From Arthrobotrys musiformis (taxonomy: Eukaryota > Ascomycota > Orbiliomycetes > Orbiliales > Orbiliaceae): a DNA stretch of 64,000 nt. How positions within the stretch are numbered: the stretch's first letter is position 1; each line of letters starts with the position of its first letter. Under the pieces are notes generated by a model. The model ran no database searches, was not told the origin of the DNA, and was given only the letters and a program-made list of their open reading frames with translations. Shown piece after piece: positions 23,801 to 38,100 of this stretch. The stretch is taken from positions 1 through 64,000 of the forward strand of contig JAVHJL010000007.1 in NCBI GenBank assembly GCA_036971715.1. The letters are read 5' to 3'. Both the position numbers and the translations under genes were made by a program.

Positions 23801-24617
23801 CTTTTTTTATTAAATTAACCTTTTGTTAATTGTTATTTCTATTGGTAATAATGGATTTGTTGTTTTTATATAATTTGGTGGTTTTGGAAATAATGCTTTT
23901 CTTAATATTTTTGCCTTATTTTCAAAATTAAGGGCATTATTGTTCTTATAAATTAGATTTGGTATTTTTTGGATTTTTCTAAATTTAGAAAAATTAAGTG
24001 TTAGGAATATTTCTTTGTTTTTTGTATTTTTTAGAAAATTAGTCTAGGATTTCTTTTTAGAAGATCTAATTTTTCTAAAATGTTTATTTTTTTTAATTTT
24101 AAATAGTTCCTAATTTTGTTGGGTTTTATTTAATTTTCATATCCTTTTTTGTTATAATATCTCTTTTCTTGTTTTTTTAATTTCCTTATTCTACTAAATT
24201 TTTGATTTTGGTGTTATTTTTAAAATTAGTATAGATCTTTCTACTGCTAAAATTATATTTTTTTAAAAAAGAAATATTGCAATTTTTAAATTATTTTCTA
24301 AATCTTCTTTTTTTTTATAAAATGAAAAAAGGCGATCTTTTTATAAATTATTTTTATTTAGATTTTTATTTAAACTTAATAATTTTTTTTTGAAGTTTTT
24401 TCAATTAGTTTTATTCTAATTAAATTTGTTAGTTGATAAAGGGTTATCTACTAAGTCATTTTCTTTTGGTTTTATTTTAATTGAGATTATCTTATGATTT
24501 GATCTTATATTAATTTTTCATCTATTTTCTAATCCATAATTAATTCTTTTAAATTAATGGTTACAAAAAATAGGTTAATGATTGAGGATTTAGATTTATT
24601 ATTTTTTCTGGTATTAT
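20838..24617 (-). mobile_element. LINE copy C, 5'-truncated and RIP-degraded
   Basis: Minus-strand LINE from its TAA-type tail (20838-20858) to the equivalent of copy A ~1778 in the endonuclease domain. The first ~330 bp (3' UTR and end of ORF2) is nearly identical to copy A, and a C-terminal ORF2 piece is still open at 21159-21485. Further in, transitions accumulate, though pieces of RNase H (21858-22103) stay readable. Ends head-to-head with copy D. Confidence 0.9.
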
Positions 24618-24638
24618 GGTAAAAGGAAAAATGGAAAA

Positions 24639-27600
24639 CGAACTTCGAAAATACCCCCCCATAACTTTTGAATGTATCCAAAACCAAATAAAAGTATACC
24701 AATCGAAAGAGCGGAAAAAATTGATCAAAAATACTATAGAGTAAAAAAGTATATAAAGACCAATAGAAAATAATCATGATATAAAAATATAAAAATATTT
24801 GTGATTGTTTACCATACAAAAAAGGAGTTTTTTGTTTAATTTAAACTAAATTTTTTAAAGGTTAATTTTAAAAATAGAGAACATATTAACTAGTTCATTT
24901 TTAAATAAACTAGTATTAGTGATACAGGATTTTAAACCTGTTCACCACAAAAAAAGACAGAAAAGATAAATATCAGTAGATACAATTGATTTAAGAAAAG
25001 AAATAAATAGAGAAAATCTGTTTTTAGAAATTAAAAGGTTAAATAATTTTTTAAAAGAAAGAGTACAGGAGGTAGAAGATCTAAAGCAAGAAATAAAAGA
25101 GTTAGAGAAAAATAATACAAAAAGGATATATGCCTAAATCATTTAGAAAACATCAAAAACACCAAAAAAACAGGAAATAGCCCAAAAATACCAAAAAACG
25201 TATAAAATGTAAAATCTATAAAATCTATAAAATTTAAAAATATTAATTAACTAATAAAAATTAATTATTTCTAGAAATACTACAGAATTTTTTATCCAAA
25301 AACCAAATATCTTTAGAAAAAAAATAAATAAAATTTTCAAAAAGAAGCCCAATAATTCAGAATTAATTATTTCTAGGATTTTTTTAAATTTAAAAGGAAA
25401 TCTAATTTTAATTATTTATAAGAATACTAAAACAGAAAATATTTTGGAATATAAAAAAGAAATTTATTAAAAATTTATTAAAATAAATAAATACATATAA
25501 AAATTTTTTAAAATAAAGAGTTAGGAGTTTTTAATTATATATGGGATTTTTAAAAATCAAAAAATGGAAGATTTTAAAAAAGAAGTAAAAATAAATAATA
25601 TAATTAAATTAGTTAAAAATCTAAGATAATTAATTAAGAAAGAAAAATTAGAAAAAAAGAAATTTTTTTTTATAATAATTACTATAAAAATAAAAATGGA
25701 GGTAATAGAAATATAAAATAGAGGATATATTTTTTTAGAAGGTGAAAAATTTAAAATAGAAAGATATATTAAATTCTTTAGAAATAATAGATATATAAAT
25801 TATTAAAAAACTGGTTATTATGTATTAAATTGCAGAAATGAATTAGCCTGCGAAATTTATATTAGAAAATATAAAATAATTAATTATTTGTGTAATATAT
25901 ATTAAAAAAATAAAAAATCTTGTGATTATATAAAATATAAATATATTAATTGTAAAAGAGAATATGGGGTAAAAAATTCTTTATGTTTTAAAAATAAAAA
26001 ACAAAATATTACTTTAAATGAATAAGAATATTTTAAAAATAATATAACATAATTGTAGAAGATTTATAAATATAATACAGTTAATTTTAAACTTTATATT
26101 AATTTACAATAATACGGATTTAATTTTCTTATAAAAATTGTGATTTTTAAAGGAAAATACTATAATTACATATTTAGGGTTTAAACTAATTTTTTTAAAC
26201 TTAAAAATTAATGAAATTATTAAAAACCGAAATAGGGTAATTATTTTTATAAAAAAGAATTTACCTTATAAGATTACAAACTGGGAAGATTTAATTAAAA
26301 ATAAGAACTACTAGATAATTGATTTTAAATTAAATAAATTTGGGGAAATCAGATTTATTAATATTTATAATGAAAAACAATAAAATATGGAAAATAATGA
26401 ATATATAGTAAATTGACTTTTTAATAAGATTAAAGATTATTATATTAAAAAAATATTATTAATTAAAGATTTTAATGCTTATTATTCTTTATGGAATTTT
26501 GAAATTAAATTTAATTTAAGAGTAGGAAAAATAATAAAATTAATTAAAAATAAAAATCTATAATTAATAAATAAAAATAATATATTAATTTATTATAATA
26601 CTAGGAAAAATAATAAATCTGAATCTTTAATTATTGATTTATTTTTTGTAATTATTAATTTAAAAGAATTAATTATGGATTAAAAAATAGATGAAAAAAT
26701 TGATACAAAATCAGATTATAAAATAATCTTAATTAAAATAAAATTAAAAAAAAATAATTTAATAGATAATTTTTTGTTAATTAATAAATTTAATTGGAAT
26801 AAAACTAATTGGGAAAACTTTGAAAAAGAATTATTAAGTCTAAATAAAAATCTAGATAAAAATAATTTATGGAAAGATTGCCTTTTTTATTTTATAAAAA
26901 AAGAGAAGATTTAGAAAATAATTTGAAAATTGCAATATTTTTTTTTTTAAAAAAAATATAATTTTGGCAATAGAAAGATTTATACTAATTTTAAAAATAA
27001 TACTAAAATCAAAAATTTGGTGGAATGAGGAAATTGAAAAAATAAGAAAAGAGATATTATAATAAAAAAGGATATGGAAATTAAATAAAATCTAACAAAA
27101 TTGGGAATTATTTAAAATTAAAAGGAATAAATATTTTAGAGAAATTAGATTTTCTAAGGAGAAATCCTGAACTAATTTTCTAGAAAATGTAAAAGATAAA
27201 GAAATATTCCTAGTGCTTAATTTTTCTAAATTTAGAAAAATCTAAAAAATGCTAAATTTAATTTATGAGGATAGTAATGCCCTTAATTTTGAAGATAAGG
27301 CAAAAATATTAAGAAAAGTGTTATTTTTAAAACCACTAAATTATACAAAAATAACAAATCTATTGTTATTAGTGGAAATAATAATTAATAAAAAGTTAAT
27401 TGAATGGAAAAAGATAAGAGATAGTGAAATTAAAGAAGCTATCTTCTTATTTAATTTTAAAAAAGTATTAGGATTAGATGGAATTAATTTTTTGTGTTTA
27501 AAAAGGGCTTACGAAATTATATTGGGAAGATTTAATGATTTATTTAAATAATTATTAAATTATGGGTATTATCCAATATGCTTTAGAGAAGTAATTGGGG

Positions 27601-30366
27601 CAATTTTACTTAAACCAAATAAATCTGATTATAATATTCTAAAAGTTTATAGAATTATTAGTTTTTTAAATTGTTTAGGAAAAATATTAAAAAAAATAAT
27701 AGTAAAAAGAATAGCTTTTTTATTAAAAACTAATAAAATTCTAAATTTAGAATAAATTGGAGGTAAAAAATAAAGATTTGTAATTAATGTAGCTTTATTA
27801 TTAATTTATGATATAGAAATGGCTAATTCAGAAAAGTTAAAAACTTTTGTTTTATTTCTAAATGTTAAAGGGGCTTTTGATAATGTTTTAAAGGAAAGGT
27901 TAATTAATATTTTAGAAAATATGAAGTTCTTTAAATAATTAATTTTATGAATTAATAATTTTATATTTAAAAAATTAATTAAACTGGCCTTCAATAGACA
28001 AGTAGAAAAATTAAAATTAGTTGAAACTGGAATACTATAAGATTTTTTCATATTTTTAATTCTTTTTTTATTATATTTAATACTACTATTTAATTTATTA
28101 GAATAAAAAACGTCTTCTATTATTAAATTATCTTATATAGATGATTTGGCGTTAATTGCAACTAATAAAAAAATAAAAACAAATATATATGAATTAGAAG
28201 AAATTGCAAAAATAGCCTTTAATTGAGTTATAGATAATGTAGTAGTTTTTGATGACATAAAATCAGAGCTAATTTATTTTAAAACAAATTTAAAAAAGAA
28301 AAATGAATTTGGGGAATTAAATATTGAGCTATTAAATGGTACAATAATAAAATCTACTAATAATATAAAATAGTTAGGTATATATTTTGATATAAAATTA
28401 AATTTTAAATATTATATTAAAATAAAAATAAGTGTAGTAAATAAAATTTTAAATTTTATTAAAGCACTTATTAATTTAAAAAAAGAATTTAAAATTAAAA
28501 TAAGAATATAATTATATAAAAACTATGTTTATTTTATTTCTAATTATAGATTTAAAATATAGTGGAAAAATTAAAAATAATAAAATGTTTTAAAAAAATT
28601 TAAATTAATTTAAAATAAGATATTGAGAAAAATAATAGAAAGTTTTAAAATAATTTTAATAAATATATTAGAAGTTAAGGCCTTTATTTTACTATTAGAA
28701 ATAAAATTAAATAAGATATAAAGAAAGTATGTCCTAAGATTCCTTTTTCTTAATAAACATTATTTAATAAAAAAAAGATTTTCAGAGTTATTTCCATTAA
28801 AATTTAATTTTGGAAGAGAGGAAATAGAACTAGAACCTTATTTAAAATAAAATAAAAATAAAAAAGAAGAAGATAAAAAAGAATATACTTTTATATTAGA
28901 TAAAATATTATTAAGAATTAATTTTTTAATAAATTTATATATAAAAATTGAGGAATTAAATATAAAATTTAATCTACCTTAAATTGAAAATAAAATTAAT
29001 TTCCTTATAAATAATGTACTTAAAAATTTAGAAGTAGAAAATTATAAAAATAAAAAAGAAGTTGAACTAAATTTTAAAAAAAACTTACTTATTTATACAA
29101 ACAGTTCTATGCTAGAAATAGAAAATAAAAATAAAAAAAAGAAGAATAATAAAAATAAAAAAGAAAAATCCTTGGAAACTGGAATTTATAAAGAAATAGA
29201 TAATAAATCTATTTTCGAAATTTATTTTAGTTTAAGAAAAAGTATAGAAGTATATGATACAAAATTGATTACTTTAAGGAAAGGATTCGAAAAATTTTTT
29301 GAAGTAATTAATAAAAATAAAGAAGTAAAGAATATTTATTTTTTTACTGACAACCAAGCTATAATAAAAAGGTTATAAAATTTAAATTTAGAATTTAGTT
29401 AGAAAATAATTTCAGAAATTTAAAATATAGTAAATAAATTAAATTCTAGAAATATTAATATATTTATAGAATGGGTTTTAGGTTATTTTAAAGTTATTAG
29501 AAATAAAAAGGCAAATTACTTAGCCAAAGAAGTTGTAAAAATAAAAAAAAAAGCTTATTCAAATCTTTTACTTATTTAAAAAGAAAAATTAAAGAAAAGG
29601 ACTTACTAAAATAAAAAAAAAAATACAAAAAATAAAAAAACAAGCCAAATTATATTAATAGGCTAAAGTTAAAAAGAAATAAGATATTTATTAAGTTTAG
29701 TAATAATTTTGTTTTTTTTTTAACTTAACTAAAGATTGGGTATAAATACTTTAACAATTATTTATATAAAATTCTAAATTCTGGAATTTTAAATAAAAAC
29801 TGTATATACAGAAATAAGCTTTAAATACTAAAATATTTAATTATGGAATGCAAAATCTATAATAAAAAGAAAGAAGTGTTAAAAAGGAAACTTAAAAAAG
29901 CTAATAAATAATTAGATTATTATTTTTTATTATTTAATAATGAAGGTATGATCTTTTTGAAAGAGTTCCTAAATAAAATAAATATTGTAAAAAGAAAATG
30001 TAATAAAAATCCTAAAAATGATTATTTCATAGGATGGGGAAATCTGGAAGTTTGAAAAAATGAAAAGGTTCCGGAAATGAGATATATTATTTTAATATTA
30101 TATTAAAGTGGATGGGTAAGAATAATAGATATATGATATTGTTTTTTTAATGGGAAAAAAGAAGAAAGAGATAAAAAGAGTTAAAAAGAATCTCAAAAAA
30201 CAAAAAACAAAAATAAAAATAAAAATAAAAAACAAAAATAAAAAATGATTTTATGTAGTTTTCATTTTTAATGAGGAGCGAAAATCATGTACTTTAATTT
30301 CTTTTCCTTCATTCCGCCATAACCGAAAGGTTGCATGCGTGTATGATAAATAATAATAATAATAAT
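24639..30366 (+). mobile_element. LINE copy D, near full length, RIP-degraded
   Basis: About 5.7 kb, from the 5' UTR start CGAACTTCGAAAATACC to a TAA tail. It aligns with copy A along its whole length and provides the ~235 bp 5' UTR missing from A. The ORF1 start is ATA instead of ATG, and both frames carry many RIP-type stops. Short open pieces remain: part of the reverse transcriptase at 27249-27551 and RNase H at 29109-29378. The last ~110 bp differs from A by about one base, although the preceding 200 bp differs at about a dozen. Confidence 0.92.
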
Positions 30367-30369
30367 GGA

Positions 30370-31249
30370 ATTTATTATTTATAATATTTTTAACATAAAA
30401 ATATTTTTTAATAGATTTTTTATATAGTAATATTTTTTAATTAAGTTTTCTATATATAAAATATACTGTGCGGGATTTTTTTATATGGATTTAATATTTT
30501 TAATATTTTATTTTTTATTTATGAAATATTTTTATATAAACATTTTATATAATAAAGTTTTTTTTAAAAAAGGAAATAATGTTATGTTTATATTATATAA
30601 TTAATTTTAATTAAGTATATAATTTAATATAATAAATATGCTTTTGATTTTGTATTTTATCTATTTTATAGAAATATTTAGTTTATAATTTGTTTATTTA
30701 TTTTGTAATATTTGTTTAAAAGAAATAAGTTGATTTTTTATATTATATAAAATATATTATTTAATATAATATATTTGGTTTTGTTTGATTAACAAAAATT
30801 TTATTTATTGGTTTATTTTATTTTTTATATAATATTTGTTATAATATATGTATAATAATTTGTTGCTTGTTGATATATTTGTTTTTAAGAGATGAGTAAT
30901 AAGTAATTAGATGAGTAATGATTTTATATATAATTTATTTTTATATAAAAATTTTATTATATATTTAAGGTTTTTTTAAGTGATAATAGTTTTTAGATTT
31001 TTTTTGGAATTTTATTGGTTAATTTATTAATTATTTTTATTAGTTTATTATTTAATAGTAAAATCTTAAATAATTTTATAAGCTTTTTTATTTATTAGAT
31101 TGTGTTATATTTTTTATATATAACTTTATTAGTTCTTATTGAGTACTAATTATTCCCTCTAAAAGATTTGAATTAATAGAGTTGAGAAATTAGCAAGGTG
31201 CTAGGTTTGTTTGGGAATCCTGCCAAGGAGACCTGGGCAAGGTGTAACA
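30370..31249 (+). mobile_element. Chromovirus fragment G4 (3' end and LTR), opposite orientation
   Basis: Same family as G1-G3, with its coding strand plus. 30370-30579 matches the internal sequence next to the 3' LTR of the others and ends in a readable polypurine tract, AAAAAAGGAAATAA, just before the LTR (30580-31249). It is cut at 30369 by the tail of LINE copy D. The far end joins LINE copy E. Confidence 0.82.
30580..31249 (+). repeat. LTR of chromovirus fragment G4
   Basis: 670 bp. The inner end TGTTATGTTTATATT is the RIP-mutated form of TGTCACGCCC..., while the outer end ...CCTGGGCAAGGTGTAACA is unmutated for about 60 bp. Confidence 0.87.
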
Positions 31250-33770
31250 TTTTTAATATATTTATTAAAATTATTTTAAAACCTCCTATTACTTTTCTTA
31301 ATATTTTATTTTAAATTAATTTACATTCTTTCAAAATATTCTATTATTTTTAATTTTTCAATTATATTTTAAATTTATAATTAAAAATAAAATAAATATA
31401 GTTTTTATATAATTATATTAAAATTTTAGTTTTAAGTTTTCTTTTTTAAATTAATAAATATTTTAATAAAATTTAAAAATTTATTTACTATACTTATTTG
31501 TATTTTAATATAATTTTTAAAAATTTAATCTTATATTAAAATATATACCTAATTATCTTACATTATTAATAAATCTTATTTTTATATTATTTAATAATTT
31601 AATATTTAATTTTCCAAATTTAATTTTTTTTTTTTAAATTTATTTTAAAATGAATTAATTCTAATTTTATATTATTAAAAGTTACTACATTATTTATAGT
31701 TTAATTAAAGGCTATTTTTATAATTTTCTTTAATTTATATATATTTATTTCTATTTTTTATTAGTTGCAATTAACGTTAAATTATTTATATAAAATAGTT
31801 TAATAATAAAAAACATTTTTTATTTTAATAAATTAAATAATAATGTTAAATATAATAAAAGAAAATTGGGGATATTAAAAAACTTTATAATATTTTAATT
31901 TTAATTAATTTTAATTTTTTTATTTATTTATTAAAGGTTAGTTTAATTAATTTTTTAAATATAAAATTATTAATTTATTAAATTAATTGTTTAAAAAAAT
32001 TTATATTAAAATATTAATTAATTTTTCTTTTAAAATATTATTAAAAGTTTTTTTAACATTTAAAAATAAAACAAAATTTTTTAATTTTTTTAAATTAATT
32101 ATTTTTATATTATAAATTAAAAATAAAATTATATTAATTGCAAATTTTTATTTTTTATTTTTAATTTATTCTATATTTAAAATTATAGTAGTTTTTAATA
32201 AAAAAGCTATTTTTTTTATTATTATTTATTTTAATACTTTTTTTAAACAATTTAAAAAACTAACAATTTTATAAATTTTTAAAATATTATAATTTAATTT
32301 ATTTAATTTAAATAAAATTATTTTAATTACTTTTTTAAAATATATCAAATAATATTTATAATTTAATAATTATTTAAATACATTATTAAATTTTTAATAT
32401 AATTTTATAAGTTGTTTTTAAATATAAAAAATAATTTTATTTAATTTTAATATTTTTTTAACATTAAATACAAAAAATAATTTTTTTTAATTTTATTATT
32501 TTTTATCTTTTTTATTTAATTAATTTTTTATTAATTATTATTTTTACTAGTAATAATAAATTTATTATTTTTATATAATTTAATAATTTTAAAAATAATA
32601 CTTTTCTTAATATTTTAATTTTATTTTTAAAATTAAAAATATTATTATTTTTATAAATTAGATTTAATATTTTTTAAATTTTTCTAAATTTAAAAAAATC
32701 TAATATTAAAAATATATTTTTATTTTTTATATGTTTTAAAAAATTAATCTAAAATTTCTTTTTAAAATATTTAATTTTTTTAAAATTTTTATTTTTTTTA
32801 TTTTAAATAATTTTTAATTTTATTAAATTTTAAATAATTTTTATATTTTTTTTATTATAATATTTTTTTTTTATTTATTTTATTATTTTATTAAATTTTT
32901 AATTTTAATATTATTTTTAAAATTAGTATAAATTTTTTTACTATTAAAATTATATTTTTTTAAAATAAAAATTTTATAATTTTTAAATTATTTTTAAAAT
33001 TTTTATTTAAATTTTTATTTAAATTTAATAATTCTTTTTTAAAATTCTTTTAATTAATGTTATTTTAATTAAATTTATTAATTAATAAAAAATTATTTAT
33101 TAAAGTATTTTATAATTTAATTTTATATTAATTTATTTATTTATTTTTTAATTTATACTTAATTCTTTTAAAAATCTAGATTTATTATTTTTTTTGGTAT
33201 TATAATAATTCAATATATTATTTTTATTTATCAATTATAAATTTTTATTTTTAATTAATTTTATTATTTTTTTTATTTTTAAATTAACTTTAATTTCAGG
33301 GTTTTATAAAAAATAATAAGTATTAAAATTTTAATTAATAATATTTTTTTACTATAATAATCTTTAATTTTTGAATAAAATTAATTTATTATATATTTAT
33401 TATTTTTTTATATTTTTTGTTATAGATATTAATAAATCTAATTTTTTAAATTTATTTAATTAAAATTAATTATTTGGTAATTCTTATTTTTAATTAAATC
33501 TTCTTAATTTATAATTTTATATAGTAAATTTTTTTTATAAAAATAATTATTTTATTTTAATTTTTATTAATTTTTAAATTTAAAAAAATTAGTTAAAACT
33601 TTAGATATATAATTATAATATTTTTTTTTAAAAATTAAATCTATATTATCATAATTTAATACAAAATTTAGAATTAATTATATTATATTTATAAATTTTT
33701 TATAATTATATTATATTATTTTTAGAATATTTTTATTTATTTAATATAATATTTTATAATATAATATAAT
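31250..33770 (-). mobile_element. LINE copy E, internal fragment, heavily RIP-degraded
   Basis: Minus-strand LINE matching copy A from about 3850 (ORF2, past the reverse transcriptase) back to about 1195 (the ORF1/ORF2 junction). It is more AT-saturated than C or D and has small deletions. Cut on the left by the LTR of G4; the right limit is approximate because the sequence becomes a TAATA run there. Confidence 0.82.
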
Positions 33771-33898
33771 ATAATTTGTAAATTTAGAATAAGAAAAATA
33801 TTTAAACTTTAATTTTAAAATTTAAAGAATAATATTAATAATATTATTTTAATATATATAGTAAAAACTTTGTTTAAATCTATCAAAAAATAACTTAT

Positions 33899-34046
33899 AT
33901 TTAGTCTAGTATCTTATATTTTTAAATATTTAATTTAAATTTATTTTTTATTTAGTTTAATATATCTAAATATTTATTTTATAATCTTATATTTTATTTA
34001 GTTTAATATCATATTTCCAAATATTTACTTTATAAATTTATCTTCT
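33899..34046. repeat. ~50 bp tandem repeat, three imperfect copies
   Basis: Units start ATTTAGTCTAGTATC (33899), ATTTAGTTTAATATA (33950) and ATTTAGTTTAATATC (33996), with lengths 51, 46 and 51 bp. A fourth decayed start is at 34047. Confidence 0.6.
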
Positions 34047-34149
34047 ATTTAATTTATTTTATTATTTTTTTTATTAATTAAATTATTATACTTGTTGTTA
34101 TATATTTAGAAATTAAGTAATAATTTAAATATCAATTTATATTTATATT

Positions 34150-34420
34150 AGTACACTATTTTTGCTTTGTGATATTTGTGTATTACCTTGACTAGTCTCT
34201 ATACGATTTCTTACACTATTAATATAAGCTCAATTTTAGAAAAATTTAAAATCTAAACCAAATTCAAAAAAAAAAAAGCTTGGAAAAAGCCTAAAGCTTA
34301 AAATAAGCCCAGAAAAAAGCCTGGAAAAAGCCTAAAACTCAAACCAAAAGCCCACAACCCAAAAACCGGACTGGGCCTAAATGAAGCCCGGCCCATGTAA
34401 AGGCCTATATAAAATATCTG
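34150..34420. repeat. GC-richer island with AAGCC/GGCCC repeats
   Basis: An unmutated pocket inside RIP-saturated DNA. It has a 15-base direct repeat TGGAAAAAGCCTAAA at 34281 and 34322 (41 bp apart), many AAGCCC/AAGCCT units and a GGGCC...GCCCGGCCC stretch near 34373-34393. Subterminal GGCCC-type repeats are known from ends of some hAT DNA transposons, so a transposon end is possible. No coding frame. Confidence 0.4.
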
Positions 34421-34568
34421 ATTATTAAACAAAACTACTTAAACATTGATCAATTTAATTTATTATTAAATAAAAAAATCTTATTAAAAATTATATTATT
34501 TTATATATTCAACTACTTATTTATTTATAAACTATTTTATAATTAAGATTAAAAATTTAATTAATACA

Positions 34569-35185
34569 TGTTACACCTTGCCCAGGTCTCCTTGGCAGGA
34601 TTCCCAAACAAGCCTAGTACTTTGCTGGTTTCTCAATTTTATTAATTCAAATTTTTTAGAAAAAACAATCAGTATTTAATTTAAAAATAATAAAGTTGTA
34701 TGTAGAAAGTATAATATAGTTTGATAAATAAAAAACTTATAAAATTATTTAAAGATAATTAATAAGTTAATTAATAGAGTTTTAAGAAAGATTTGAAAAT
34801 TATTATTATTTAAAAAAGTTTTAAATATATAATAAAGTTTCTATATAAAAGACAAATTATATATAAAATTATTACTTATTTAATTATTTGTTATTTATTT
34901 TTTGGAGACATTAATAAACAATAAGTTATTATATATATAAATATTATATAAAATAAACCAATAAATTAGATTTTTATTAATTAAATAAAATTAAATATAT
35001 TGTATCAAATAATATATTTTATATAATATAGGAAATAAATTTATTTTTTTAAAATAAATATTTATAAGATAAATAAATAAATCATAAATTAAATCTTTTT
35101 ATAAGATAAATATAAAATTAGAAATATATTTATTATATCAAACCATATACTTAATTAAAACTAGTTATATAATATAAATATAATA
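34569..35185 (-). repeat. 3' LTR of chromovirus G3
   Basis: 617 bp, shorter than its relatives because of internal deletions. The outer end TGTTACACCTTGCCCAGG is unmutated for about 60 bp; the inner end is ...AATATAAATATAATA. Confidence 0.88.
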
Positions 35186-38100
35186 TTATTTTTTTCTTTA
35201 AAAAAATTTTTATTATATAAAATTTCTATATAAGAATATTTTATAAATAAAAAATAAAATATTAAAAATATTAAATTTATATACAAAAATTTCGTATAAT
35301 ATATTTTGTATATAAGAAACTTAATTAAAAAATATTATTATATAAAAGATTTATTAAAAAAATTGTTTTATATTGAAAATGTTATAAATAATAATTTTTA
35401 TATTATATATAAAATTATATAAGTATAATAGTATATAAATATAATTAAATTTATTAAAAATTAAAAATCAAAATTTAAATTTTTAAATATTTTTATATTT
35501 TAATATTTTAATATATAAAATTAGATATATTCAAACAACATTTTTTAGGTAAGAATATATCAAAAAATAGAGTTTTAAAATATTATAAATTTTAATTAGA
35601 ATTATTAAGATTTAAATATTAAAAAAGAATTTAACAAATAAAAAAAATAAAAAAATTCAAAATTTTTTTATTAAAACTAATTTTTTTTATTAATAGATTA
35701 TATTTTAGATATTTATTCAAAAAAAATAAAAGAGTTTTGAAAAATAATAGTTTGTTTTAAAGTTATAAAGAAAAAGGTTTAAAAGAAGTAAAAGAAAATA
35801 AATAAAAATTAAGAGATAATATTTAATTTTTAAAAATAATATTAAAATCTTAAAAAGATTTTTAAAATTTTTTTAATAAAATTAATACTATTATGTTAAA
35901 GTATAAATATTATTAGTAAAAAATATAAGTCATTATTAATAAATATTATAAAAATATAATTTATATTAAAATAAAATTAAAATTATTAAAAAAACTAAAA
36001 AATTCTAATTCTAGAAAAAATAAGAATTCTTTAGTTTTCAATAAATTATTATTATATTTTAGAATTTATTTATAATAAATTTTAATCTAAGTTTTTATTT
36101 AATAAATAATAAAAATTTTTTTAATATAAAACTTAAAGATAAAAAAATATTTAAAATTTATAATTATAAAATAATATTTTTAAAAAAATCTTATATTAAA
36201 TAATTTAAATTTTTTTAAAAAATATTATAGAAAATTCTGGTTCTTTAATACAAATTTTTTATAAAAAATATATATAAAAAATTAAATTTATAAATTAAAT
36301 ATTTTCTTTTTTTTTATTTTTTATTTTTTATTTTTAATAATATATATAAATATGTCTTATCAAAATATCTTTTTTTAATATATTAAATTATTAATAATTA
36401 ATATTTTACTTATAAACTGCATTATTTAAATAATATGTGCTAATATATTATTAGTAACTTTAGTATATTATATAAAATAAAAAATAAAATTTTATTTATT
36501 AAAAAAATTAAAAAAGTATTAAGATAAAAAATATTATTAATACTTAACAAACTATATATATAGCTAAAAATATAAATAAATAAAAAATATAAAATAATAA
36601 TTTTTTAAAAAATAATATTAATTTTAAATTTTTTTAAACTATTTATATTTTCTTTTTAATTTTATAATATTTTACTAAACAAATATCTTAAATTATTTTA
36701 GAAAAAATTAAATAAATTTAAAAATAATGTTTTTTTTTAATTACTAAAAATTATTTTCTAAATTATAAAATTAAAATTATTAAATAAAATATTTATTATT
36801 TTTATTAAATACTTTAAAAATTTTTTTAATATTATATTTAACAAAATTATCATACTCTATCTCAATATCATTAAAAAAATTTTAAAATCCTAATAAAACT
36901 AATTCAAAAACTAATATATAAAATATATAAGAAATTTTTAAAAATTTAAATATATTTAATTTATATTAATATTTTCTAAATTATTTTTTAATTATATAAA
37001 AACCAAATTTCTAATGATTAAATTTTTTATTAAAACATTTATTTTTTAAATTTTATATAAACAAATATATATATATATTTTAATAATAAAATTTTTAAAT
37101 AATTTTTATTATAATAATAAATTATTTACTCTTAAAAAAATTTAAAATTTTTTTATTTATTTTATATATATTTTAATTTTTAATATAATTTTTTTTAAAA
37201 AAAAATAAAAATAAGAAAGTTTTAAAATTTCATCCATATAATATTTTATATAAAATATATTTAATAATATTATATTAAAAAATATTATATATAAATTTTG
37301 CTAATAATAAAAAAAAAATCTAATTATTTTAAACATAATTAACAATTTTTAAAAATATATTTTAAAAATTTAAATAAAATATTCTAAAATTTTATTAATT
37401 TAAAAATAAAATTTTATTATAATATTAATTTTTAATTTTATTTAATTTATAATTAATTATTAATATTTACTAATAAAAAATAAATTTTTATTATAAATAA
37501 ATTTTTATTAAATTTTATATTTAAAAAAATGTATTAATATATATATTAAAATTCTTTAATTCCTTATTAGCTATATTATAAAATAAAGATAATAGTTTTT
37601 AAGAATTTATTAATAATAACCAATATTTTATTATAAACAATATTAATAAAGATATATTATATATATAGTATTTCTTAAATAAAGTCATATATAATAATTT
37701 TAAAAAATATATTAAATATGTTATAAAATTAAAATATATTATATAACTTATATCAATTAAATTTATTTTTGTAATATATATTATAAATTTTAATATATTT
37801 TTTAATATATTTTTTTAAATATAATAATTTCTTTATATAATATATAATATTTTAATAAATTTTAAAATTTTTCTAAAACTCTTTTTATTATTAAATTTGA
37901 TTAGTAATTATTTATAAATTTAATTTAAAATTCATTTTTAACATAATATTCTATAAAATTAAAAAATTTATTAATAATAATATAAGTTTTTTTTTTTAAT
38001 AAAATAATTTCTTTATCAAATTTTATTCTTTTTATAAAATCAAATTATTAATTTATTATATTTACTAAAACATTTTCTTTATTTTTAAAATAAATAATTT

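Larger units (their letters stand above)
33771..34563. other. AT-rich flank of G3 with tandem repeats and a GC-richer island
   Basis: No LINE or chromovirus similarity. It contains about three copies of a ~50 bp tandem repeat (33899-34046) and an unmutated island (34150-34420). No gene seen. Together with 53463-53990 it forms the site into which G3 inserted. Confidence 0.5.

Noticed and set aside
24529..24819. 96-codon minus-strand frame
   Set aside because: It crosses the head-to-head junction of LINE copies C and D and joins 5' UTR antisense to an endonuclease fragment.
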